A stretch of 64,000 nt of DNA from Strongylocentrotus droebachiensis (lineage: Eukaryota; Echinodermata; Echinoidea; Camarodonta; Strongylocentrotidae): contig JAVYIG010002116.1 of the NCBI GenBank assembly GCA_035222895.1, forward strand, positions 186,001 through 250,000, given 5' to 3'. Positions 13,116 through 25,400 of this stretch are shown piece after piece. The notes beneath the pieces are model-generated. The model saw only the letters and a program-made list of their open reading frames with translations. It ran no database searches and was not told the DNA's origin. Position numbers and translations under genes: made by a program. Position 1 is the stretch's first letter, and every line of letters begins with the position of its first letter.

Positions 13116-16100
13116 GTGAGCACAGATGACATCGAGGCAAAGAAGGAACAATATTTAACTCATTGTATGTCACATTACTTGTAAATGTAAAGCTTTTTTA
13201 GGAAATTCAATGTGATGCTCTATTTTGCCAATTTCCGCCAGATTCGATAAAACAGATAACTTTTATTAAATGGTATTTGGATAAATGTATGAAATTACCT
13301 GCTGGAAATTTTAAAGAACATGATTTAGATATATTAGACTGAAGAAGAATAGCAGAGGCTGGGACCCTGTCATCTATGAATTTTTAAATTTTATTTACAA
13401 TGTATATTTTATGTGTGTTTTTGCTAATACATACCGGTACATACATGTAGTAATGCTTTTTGAGCAATTGCTTGAAAGAATGTTTGTTATTGAAAATATT
13501 ACTTGTAAATGTAAAGCCTTTTTTGGAAATTCAATGTAAAGACCTTTATTGCGATGCTCTATTTTGCCAATATCCGCCAGATTCGATAAAGCAGATAACT
13601 TTTACTAAATGGCATTTGGACAAATGTATGAAATTACCTGCTGGAAATGTTAAAGAACATGATTTAGATATGTATATTAGAGACTGAAGAAGAATAGCAG
13701 AGGCTTCGACCCTGCCATCCATGAATATATAATTTTTTAAAAATCTATAATGTATATTTTATGTGTATTTTTGCTAAAACATACATACATGTGATCGCTT
13801 GAAAGAATGTTTGTTATTGAAAATATTTCAATGTGAATTGACAATGTGCTGTATAACTATAACTGATGATGAATCATTTCTCTACATCAACCCAAAGAGC
13901 AGTATCCATGTAGTCAAGCAGGCTTACAATTTTATTGACCATGTATTTTGAGAATATGAGATAGTAATATGTCATATATTTGATGTGAAACCAGATTATA
14001 ATTGGTCAAACATGCCTTTAATACAAACTTTGTTTTAAATTGTGATTTATTTTATTTAAAGATATGCCATTCCCTGAAATATATATTGAAGGGTATGACA
14101 TAGAAAGAGATAGAGAGGTGGGAAAGAGTGAGGGGGGGGGGGGAGGGAATGGGAAAGAGAGAGCGGTTAAGGAAACAAAAGAAAGGGAGGGAATGGGATG
14201 AAGAGTGAGAGAGAGGGGGGGGGGGGGTGAGGAAAGAGGAAGAAAGAGACGAAGAGAGAGAGGGGGAATGAGGAAAAATGGGTGGGGGGGATAAGGAGAG
14301 AAAGAGAGGGGGATTAGGAAAGAGAGAAAGGGAAGGAATGAGGAGAGAGGGGAAAGAGGGAAAGGGGAATATTTTGAGTGCACTGCAGCTTTGCTCGATA
14401 TCAATACAAGTCATTTTCCCATAGCATAATACACTGCTGTCTCAGACTGGACCCAAGAGGGCGTTTGTCATATTTATTAAAAATTAATCTGGACATTATT
14501 AATTTGTGTGCAATTTTTTCTCTTGACGAGTTGCACCATCATCTTCAGTATATTTTTCTACACATTAGAGGTTATTTTCAAGTAGATGCCGAGGATGGGT
14601 CACGAAACACAAAAACTAAGGCACTTTTGAGGGTTCACCCGGCGGTCTATAGAGAGTCAATGCTAAAGCGTATTGACCTTTAGCACTGCATACATGCTGT
14701 GAGGCAGGGACCTAGAAGTCTATACACAAATACACACACCACACAATATCGCATAGACTGTACACAATCATGTCGATGCAGCTGTAAGCAAAGTTTGACA
14801 CTAGACTTACAATTTGAATTTTTAAATTATTCTTTTTGACATCAGTAAGTTGAAAAAAATGTATTTTACTGCTATTTAGGTGTCATCAATTGTCACTAAA
14901 GTACCGATTTTGAGTGAAATCAGTTGAGTTTTGTATAGTGGTGTTTGAAATGTTGAGAATCAAAAGCACAGCTTTTACTACACAGCCAGGATAGTGATGC
15001 TCCTATGTGTGCATTTCTCTCACATTCCTGTGTTTCGCCAGCAGTTTCATAGCAAAGCAACTACCGACCTGTGTTAATATTTAATAACCGATCATGTTCG
15101 ACAGCAACGATAAACAAGCGATGTAATCAGGCGTAGAGATCTCCCTTCATTTTGACAAAAACATCATTTAAATTTGAAAAAGGCAAAACATAATTGCTGA
15201 ATGCGGTTGACCTAATCGCCTAAATGCTGAAATATCTGCAAAACGATGGAAATTTTCAATAATGAAACTTGTAAGTTCCATTCGTTAGTTATTTTGTCAT
15301 CAACATTGTCGTTGATTCATTATTCCATTAGAGGTCTAAACTGTTTTTTAATTTAATTCAAACCGTTGCGTTGGAGAGAAGGCTATCATTAAGTTAGCGT
15401 GGATGTGTCCAAACTCAAACAGACATTTTGCTGACCCACCATTTTGCCCACTCCAGCAAAGCATAGAGAGTCAATGCCAATGCGTATTGACCTTTAGCAC
15501 TGCATGCTTGCTGTGAGGCGGGTATTATTATACCCATACACACCACACAATATTGCATAGACTCTACACAATCATGTCGATGCAGCTGTAAGCAAAGTTT
15601 GACACTAGACTTACAATTTGAATTTTTAAATTATTCTTTTTATTTATTTTAACATCAGTAAGTTTTAAAAAAATGTATTTTACTGCTATTTAGGTGTCAT
15701 CAATTGTCACTAAAGTACCGATTTTGAGTGAAATCAGTTGAGCTGAGTTTTGTACAGTGGTGTTTGAAATGTTGAGAATCAAAAGCACAGCTTTTACTAC
15801 ACAGCCAGGATAGTGTGATGCTCCTATGTGTGCATTTTGCCCACCAATACATGAATACATTATACTGTACAGTACTACATAGATCTAGGTCTAGGCCTAC
15901 GTGAACATACTGCCGTAGTTGTCGCCCAACTTTAAACACAGCCAGGAGAGTAACGCTGCTATGTTTTACGCGTGACGCGACGCCAACCATAGATCTAACG
16001 TTTCCATTTATTTATCCTTATCTTCATTCTAGTCAACATCAAAAATATGAACGAGTGGGACCGAGGAAAGCTATCGAGACATATTATACCCACGATAACA

Positions 16101-18859
16101 CAATATTACTCGAGAAATCTTCACCAGCGCCTTTACACAACTCTTAACAACTCTAATTGGAAATCATATTTTAGCTCAAGTTTATAAATGCATCAAAAAT
16201 AAAGAACATCTGTCAATTTGTACCTTCCTTTTGATGTATCTATTGTCGTATTCTTCAACTCGAGTTCAAGAGTTCAACCAACGCCAATTCATTACAAATC
16301 TGCCGCCATCTGTTGTCAGACGGTTCTCCAGCAAGCTAGTACATCCGCGATAGGATCCAGCTAGAGGAGACATTAATACAGGTTTTGTTTATAGTTTGCT
16401 TATTTAATTTAATACCTTTGAAATACCATGTACATCCAGGCTTTGCTGCAATAATTTTCTAATAAAACGTGTTGTTTCAAATCACTCGCGTGTGGGTCTA
16501 GTTTAGGGTAACACACATTAAACGCAGGGATAAAGTGTATGATTACAAAAGAAGATTATTCGTATTATTTGTAATTCCCCCTTTCGCTCTCAAATCATAC
16601 AGACTCTTTATTTTTTTTGAAAATAAGATACTACAGGTAAAAGATTTGGAATTCCTTTAAGTAATGAAATAAAAAATGCTCCATTGATTAATACTTTTAA
16701 GGAAAAAAATTGAAGATGTTTTTATTACAATCATAAACATCTCACTGAAGTATAATATGTTGTTGCTTTGTTGTTGTTTTTGTTGAATACAAGATCATTC
16801 TCTACTCGCTAACCGTAAAAGATGTATATTGATTATATTACATTGTGCCTTCCCATGCTTATGTCCTTTCCTTTTCTCATCTTCTTCTCAACCCCACATG
16901 CAGCTCATCATTTTGTATTATTTTCTGTGTCCCCGATCTCTCACTTCTTTTTTGGCATAGTTGTCTACTCTTTGTATTATGACCGTATTCTTCTATCTTT
17001 GTCATGTAAAGTACTGTGACAGTCTTGTTCCGTTCTCGTCTTTGTTGGCACCCCCTTCTTTCCCTAGTGTAGTTCCTTTGGTAGTTATAGCTTTGTTAAA
17101 TTAATTACTCATTATTCCTAGATATCATGTGAGGTGTTCACACTTGTACAAGTTTTGCTTTTTAGTGGACCCCTCTGTTTTCAATATGTATTTCTACATT
17201 TTTTGTAAATGTTTATAATTGATTTGTAATGTTTTGTTGGAAACATATATAAATTGAAATTGAAATAGACTAGATACTTGTGGGAGGCTTACTGCAGTCT
17301 CAGCCCCCTTATATAAAAGGGAAAATGGAAAAGAGACAATCTAAAACAAAACAAAAGAAGGAATATTAAGAGAAGGGCCTCCTTCCTAAGCCTTTCACAG
17401 TCAGGGGCAGGGGCGGCGCCAGGTTATTTTGTAAGAGGGGGGCGAATGGGCGCGCCAGCGCCATCGTCGAGCTTGCACGACGCATGGGGTGTTGAAGTTG
17501 AAGTTTTGAAGTCAGAAAGTTGAAGATTTGTTTAAAGTTCAACTAACAAGAACAAGCTTAACTAAAATGTAGGCTGGCTTACCTTTAAAGATGGGAAATG
17601 CTAATCACAGCATCACAAACATGCACTACTTTTGATTTTCTTCTGTCAAAAGGAACTCCAATTATTTACGGGGATGTTTCCGGGCAAATGCGTCAATCAC
17701 TTTGTTTATATTCATATGAATATCTCTATTTAAATCAGAAGTGAAGACGTTCTTGGATCTTCTCCTTTTTTTCCTTTCCTTTTCCTTCTCATTTTCCTCT
17801 TTCTCCTTCTCTTCCTCTTCCTTCTTTTTGAAAATGATAGGGGTGCCCCCCCCCCCCACCCCGACCCCCCTCTTGTGGCACCGCCCCACAGTGGGCCAGG
17901 GAGGAACCAAAGTGCGCCAAAACTCATTTTTTTGTGATTTTTTTTTTCTTCAATTTTTTTCTTGCCCAGTTGAAAGGTAATACATTGAGGAATACCTCGG
18001 TAAAATATTTAATTCCGGTATGCACTATAAGGGTATGAATTTACTACTTCAAACAGCAAAATCCTACATATTCACAGTTTTAGTGCAAAAGAGACATATT
18101 TTATAAATTTTTCAATTTAACATGAAGTTTTTAAGTTATTGATATGAAATTGCTCTCACATATTCCTGATAGTTCATTTCGTTGCATGAATGGGTTAAAA
18201 TCAATAGAAACACAATCTTCATGATAATGGGGTAATTCACTGAAAAATGGACTAATTATCCATGTTTTTTTTATAAATGCAAAGAAAATGATTAGATCTC
18301 CGCAGAGTTCCGCTTCAATTTTAATACCACCATTTTTTCTGATGTCTAAGCTTTAAGTTGATACCAAATTTGGCTGCCCGATCTTGCCCGTTGTTATGTT
18401 AGAGCCGATTTCCCTTGCCACATTGCCCCGAAAAATGTATTTTTTGAGGGTCCACGGCTGAATCATGAATGATTCGCGGTCATAAATCACGGCTCATGGG
18501 GGCGCGTGACACTTGTTCTGACACCGCGGACCAAAACAAACACATTTTCGGTGCAATGTTGCAAGGAAAACGGCTCTAACATAATAACATCAGAGAAAAT
18601 GTTTGTAATAAAATTTAAGCGGAAATCCCTGGAAATAAAAACATTTCCTCTGGATTTATAAAAGATAAATCCCCAAAAATGAGTTTTGGCGCACTTTGGT
18701 TCCTCCATGGCCCACTGTGCGCCCCTTGTCAAGAACGTGTCTCATGTTATTCCCCCTCTCTCTCTCTGTCTTTCTCTCTTCCTCTCCCCCTCCCCTCTCT
18801 CTCTCTCTCTCTCTCTCACACTCTTTCTCTCTCTCTCTCTGTCTTTCTCTCTCTTGCTT

Positions 18860-18897
<38 letters not shown>

Positions 18898-19460
18898 GTA
18901 TTTCAGTTCAAGAACAATATTAGAAAGGATCGAGACAAAATAGTTTCGCACTCTTCGCACTGAAAAGAAACATCAACGTTTTCTTGTATATACTCTCTCC
19001 CATTCTCTTCGGAAGTCGGGAGAAATATAATATTGTCGTTTACCATTTAAGATGGGTGAGCCATTCTCATTGAGGTATGAAGGCAGAGTTTATAAAGAAT
19101 GAAACTCTTGTAGTACATGCGTTGTTTAATGTAAATTTTGCGCATTCTATGTTGGTGGTGATTATTGGTGCAATATTGACGAGTTTCCGGATTGGTTAAA
19201 AGTTGGTACTTTATGCGTTTTTACCGAACATTTGTTTTTACGTAAGTCCATGCGGGTAATAATTATTTAGTAGAGGGCGAGGTTTCTTATTGCCGAATCA
19301 AGTTGACACGGGATGTGACGTCATGATCATGTAAAGAAAAACTACGAAAAGGCTTTTAATAAGTAGATCATGTATAAGGTTGGTTTTGTTACATTTAAGA
19401 GGTACATTTTTCATAAACTTATCTTTCTCAACATTCAGACCCCATGTTTTCTTTTAACCA

Positions 19461-19498
<38 letters not shown>

Positions 19499-22400
19499 AT
19501 CAACCTTATCCGAGATCCACTCCCTACTAATCACTTGCTATCTCAAATTACAGTCACCAAACAGAATTTATCTCAAAATGTATAATAAGCTATGTATTTT
19601 TATTATTAACCATTATATAAAAATATATCGATTCTTTTATAACAAAATAGCGTTGCTATATAATGTAAATAATGTACATCTAGGGAAACATAAAGGCATA
19701 ATCCAATGTAAGCGATTAAAATTATTACCAAAGATTAATACGTAATTACTATATACACAATAAAAGTTCAATATGCATATCAAAATAATGCATTTTGGCT
19801 AAAAGGTTATACGTAAATAAAATATTATGCTTGAGATAATTATATGATGTGAATATTATTTCATAAACTCCTGAATTGTTATTCTTTTCTTTTATCGTTC
19901 TCTTTTTCTTTCTCGTCGTTTCCTCGGTCCTATTATTCGACTGCTTTTCTTCCCCTTCCTCCTCCTCCTCTTCTTCTTCTTCTTTTGTATCTTCTTCTTT
20001 TCCTCCTTCTCCTCCCCTGCCTCCTTTCTCTTTACTTCTTTTTCTTCTTCTTTTTCTTCTTCTTCTATTTCTTCTTCTTCTTCTTCTTCTTCTTCTTCTT
20101 CTTCTTCTTCTTCGCCTTCTTCTTCTCCTCCTTCTTCTTCTTCTTCTCCTTCTTCTCCTTCTTCTTCTTCTTCTTCTTCTTCTTCTTCTTCTTCTTCTTC
20201 TTCTTCTTCTTCTTCTTCTTCTTCTTCTTCCTTCCACCTCCTCCCTCTCCCTCTCTGATCATCACTTTTCTTCTTATCCTGTATTATCTAAAGTATATAC
20301 GCCTTGGTTTATAATTGAAATAATATTTCAGAAATAAAGCAATGTCATTTACAGCGGAGGAAGTCATAAATAAGACTAAATATCTAGAATGAAAAAAATA
20401 TGCCTCAGTTATGTTTCAACCTCGTAGGCCTCGCTGAAAGCAGAAACTTAAAGGCATGCTTTACTACTTCAGCCAGAAGGGATTAGACCACCAAGCGAGC
20501 CAGCGAGATCACTGTGACAGGTGGCTATCTCATTAACTCAGCTCTCATTTAACATAAGAAAAAGAGGATCATGGGGGACCAACAGGCACCGATTGGGGAA
20601 GTTTTCTACATAGAGGGAGCAAGTAGCTACAAGTAGGACAGTGTGCCTTTAACAGCACTCAGAAAATTCTACATAGGCCGCTGAACTCTAGATAGTGCAT
20701 GCGAGACTAATATTTTGCATGCTATATTATCCGCAGTGCTAGCTGGATAAAATGATAATCTAGAATATATAATAAGAAAAACCTTAGGATGATGCGCATG
20801 GGATTAAGCAGTTTGATACAAATGACCCTTATCTATACCCTACCGCAAATTAAAGAGCATCTCTGAAGTGCCTAACTGAAACCAACGAGGTGACAGATTA
20901 ATTATTCCCGACTTTGGAGAAAATGTCAATGTTCAAGTCTACATGATCCGCAATCGTTAGTAAATCATTTTTATAAATGTCATTTTGTATGTACGAAAAA
21001 ATAAAGGAATGTAAAAAGAAAACCCTTGTAAAATACTGGTTTGATCAACAAAGAGAAAGACATTTCCATTAAAGATAGACCCTACTATATTGCATGCTCT
21101 TGCCTGCTGTACGTTGTGCGTATGATGAGGTCCGATCCGCTCTTTACAGTACAGCACTAACTATAATGATCGTGCATTGAATCTTTGGTTTTAGTAAATA
21201 CCCATTATATCTAAAGGTTTCATGACTAGACTAGACCCTAGGTTCACTTTTGAACTTAGGTAGGAAGGTAGGAAAAAACATTTGCTATAAACAGTCTCAT
21301 TACATCGTTCTTTAAGAATCATCAGCACTCCAAGCCCTCGATCCTTTAGTCATGTTCGTAGCCTGATTGAAATGACTTAAGATCTCCCCTCTTCCAATTT
21401 CATATCGTTTTTCTCGAGGTTGTCGTACTGATCACCCTTCCTTTTTTTGTTCTGAAAGAAAAAAATGTTTAAACAAAAATACTATGAATCATCGAGAATA
21501 TTGATTTTGATGATTACAGGCCTTATTGAAAGAAAGTTCACTGTGGTATTTAAGACACATGCATCTTCCATCCGATAGTCCCTGCTTGTGATTTAGTTTG
21601 TTTTGGAAACAAAGAATGATTACTATTTGAAAGCAGGATGACCACTTATAGAGAACTATTCCTCCTGTACTGTACCGGATCTGTCACTGCTTTGACCCTG
21701 AATCGTGTTCATGTGATGGATGTTGTGTACCAAACAAAAAAGAAAACTTAACGTAAAATCTCTCCCAAGCTGCCAAAAACTACAAATGTAACGAAGTGCT
21801 AAAGCAAAGGACTGATGTACGTACGGGATATAGAATCCGCCATGCTGGCGTGTAAATTTATACACACCCATTCCGTATAGCAATTAGTCAATCCACGTAC
21901 AGCTTTACCACCAATGCGAGATTACAACGGTTTTGGCAGCTAAATGGTTATAAACTTCTAAACATTTATGTTTGGCTTTCTCTTAAATAGAATCGCCCTT
22001 CAGTATTCCAACTGTTGTTAACCCATTGGTCGATATAGGTAGTTACAGCCAGTCCATGCCCCCCTCACACCTTTAAAAGAAAAAGATCCCATACCCTATG
22101 TGCGCCGAACAACCAGAAGCAGAAAAATGAGAGGAACAGGTCAGTAAAAGTTTGAGCAAATTGCGATTAAGAATAATAAACTGGGGGTTTTATGGTACCC
22201 TTCATTAAAAAAATCCTGGGCCCCGTTGAATAAAACTTACCATTGATGGTAACTTTGTCATCAATGGCAACTACCATGGTAACAGGGCTCAACATCCAAT
22301 CAAAATCAAGGTTTCCATGGTAGTTACCATTGATGGCAAAGATACCATCAATGGTAAGTTTTATGCAACGGGGCCCTGGTCCCGCCCTTTATTCTTACCA

Positions 22401-25400
22401 GTAGCTTTTCCTTGATCGAGAAAAACATACAGATTACAGCGAGAACTGCCACGCCCTGGAGTGCCATGGCGCTACCAAAGTAGGCAAACCTATAGCGTGC
22501 GTTGTCATACAGCCAGCAGGAACCCCTCCCTCCGCCTGATGTCCTCTGCCAATGGATGCACACCGAATTGATAATGCTGCCGAAATAGATCGGGGCAGGG
22601 AAGAAACCTGTGTGGGAACGAGACGAAGGCATTACACTTTGAAAAACAACATATTATACTAAGGTAAAGAATTACACAATTGGTCTGTCCAAACAAGGTT
22701 TGGATAGTAATTATTCAATTCAATTCAATTCAATTTATTTCGACTTTAAAACCATTTACAAATCAATAACAAATACATATGAATAATAGTGGAGTATCAT
22801 GAAAAGTACTGATTGGCTTATTAAAAACACATAACATTATACATTGAAAGAAAATATCAAAATTCATAACAACAAAAAACATAACATCAAATAATTAAAA
22901 AAAGATAGGGAAGAAAAGATAGAAAACATAAGCAAAATATTGGCATTTATGAGTTCAGGAGGTGGTGTTTAACTAATCGTTTGAACTGTTTAATAGTCTT
23001 ACTATTCTTGAGATTGGTTGGGAGGTTATTAATAAACCAAGCTCGGGTGTTTTGTGCTCAATTTGTAATGAATTGGTAAGCATAGGTAGCTCTGACATTT
23101 ACCTTGGCATGATTTCTACAAGTTAATAAATCTTTTATAAAAATCAAAACGAATTCAGCTATAGGGACCGAAAGTGTGTGAGAGACAAAGAGAATTAAAG
23201 GACCTTAAAAAGAAGGACAGAAAGAAAGAAATATACGAAAAAAGGGATGGGTGAATGAGGGGGGGGGTATTAATTATTGAGAGAGGGGAGAGATACAGAG
23301 AAAGAGAGAGCGGGGGGGGGGGGAGGGGCTAGTTAACCAATTGTCTTCCAGTAGACTTCCACATCTACTTACCGAGGAAATGTGCAGATACTGATCTTAA
23401 AGCTATTGCTATCGATCTATCCTCCTCTCTTACGCATCTAAAAAGTGAAGAAGAAAACAGATAAAACTTTATCCTCTTCGAATAAAAAGGTGAAAACATA
23501 TGGCATAAAGGCCAGTGTCGGGTTTTGTTTCAATATTTATCATTTGTCAACAGTTGTATGTTATAACTGTTGTACCTAGGATTTAGGATTATCACGACAT
23601 CTAACCGGCCTAGCCCCTGGGACGAGAATGAGGGCTGCGATATGCTATGCCTTCTGGTTTTGCTGGGCACGTTTCCAGCAAAGGGCAAATGGTTTCTTCG
23701 AAAGCAACAGTTGTTTCGACACCCCCCCTTATAGATCCGCCTAAACAATTTGCACTTCATGTTCCCACCAAGATGAAGATGAGTAATGGTCAAGCAATTA
23801 AATTGGAAAAAGTACAGGATTGAAGCAGTCGGCAAAATATTTTTTTTTATAAAGTACAGAGTAATTGATGAATTATATGAGGTTTTAGATTCATCAAAAT
23901 GACAAGACATTTACTCACTCTTTCTGAAAATGACGTGTACTGCACACAAAATTGGGTATGATATACACACATTATTGTCTTGTGGCACGAAAGCTTTGTC
24001 AAAACATTTTTAGATACTGTTCGTCAGATTTAACAACTATTTGTAGGGGACAATTCTACTATGATATTTTTTCCCAATTGAGATATATGAGAAGAGTAGG
24101 TCCACAAATTATGTTTTGATCTTTACCAGAACTGGGGGGGGGGGGGGCGTTCCACAAAGCCTTTTTTTCAATGACAAATGACAAAATTCAGTGCCAAATC
24201 TGCTGATAACCAATCAGAAGCAAGGATTTCAGTAACTTATAACAAAAACTGTCATTTGTCACTGGTGACAATTTTTGTGAAATGCCCCACCCCCCCCCCC
24301 CCCCCCCCCTCCCCTGAACCGTCTCTTCAAACCTACCGTAGAGCAACAAATGTCATCGGGTTAGATGTGGCCGACTGAAGAAAGAAAATCGCTAAGAGCA
24401 AGATCGCCATTGGGATGGCCCCCTGACAGCTGGGGTCGGGGCACTGTCCCGATGAAGCATCAACACCATCTGACGTTGATGAGCCGAAGATATTCGTTGT
24501 CGAGCTGTTGGTGATACTACTGGAATTGCTGATGCAGCTGCATCCTCTATAATCGTATTGGTTGGACTGGAACGACAAGGGTGATGAACACGAAAATAAT
24601 AATATATTAAAGTTTGGTGTTATTTACTCAGGCTAATAATATTACTCTTACTGCGGGCCCTGTGATTGTAATTCAGGTATTCATCAGGTAATACACCGTG
24701 GTCAAAAGGTAAAACTTTGGGCAAAAAAAATTGTCCAATAAGACCATTATGTTGAAAAATGTTTATATTTATATAGGGGCTGTCATATATCCAAAACGGA
24801 GCCCGCCCGACTTCTCTAGGAACTCAAAAGGGCATTTTCGGCAGGAATACGGCCCGTGTCCGCTCGATCACTGCGGTCTCCGCCGCGCTTTTTAGAGGTC
24901 GGCTCGTAAACAGGTCGCCCGTAGATCGCTCGGGCATCGGCAAACATTCGATCGATATTCGACCATTTTGGGCTTTAGAATTCGGACGGAGGTCGGCAGA
25001 GCTGCAAGGCCGCCGCACGGGCTCCCTACGATACTCGAACGATCCCCTTCCATATCGCACCCGACTTGTAGGCATACACGTCGGGCGTGCTCTGAGTGCG
25101 CTCTGTGTTGGTGTAGGCCCGCCGCGGCGGTCCGTTGGGCGACTTCTACGGGCCCCGGCTGGGCTCCTCCTGTGTACTCAGGAATTTGGCCCCTGGAGTA
25201 TATTATATCCCCTGCATTTTGAGATTCGCCTGACTCCCGGTTGTTTACTGACGGACGCCGGGCGACTTCTGATCACTAGTTTTCAAAGGGCACCTCCCGA
25301 GCCCCGTCCAATATGTGACAGAGTAGATTTCAAGCAAAAAATACGCTCAACTCCCAAGCGAGTTTAACATTCGGCGACTTTCTGGCGACCCACAAATTCG

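Noticed and set aside
14018..14414. Ser/Pro/Leu-rich minus-strand frames
   Set aside because: Low-complexity purine tract read on the other strand; no splice context or domain.
16030..16192. Exon-like stretch after 'cattctag' reading MNEWDRGKLSRHIIP
   Set aside because: It has an acceptor-like site but no donor in phase and no link to either gene; too short to support.
19749..20337. Poly-Arg, poly-Leu, poly-Lys and poly-Phe open reading frames
   Set aside because: They are translations of the CTT trinucleotide array in different frames.
24824..25222. GC-rich open frames of ~84 residues
   Set aside because: They lie wholly within the GC-rich MITE-like island and have no domain.
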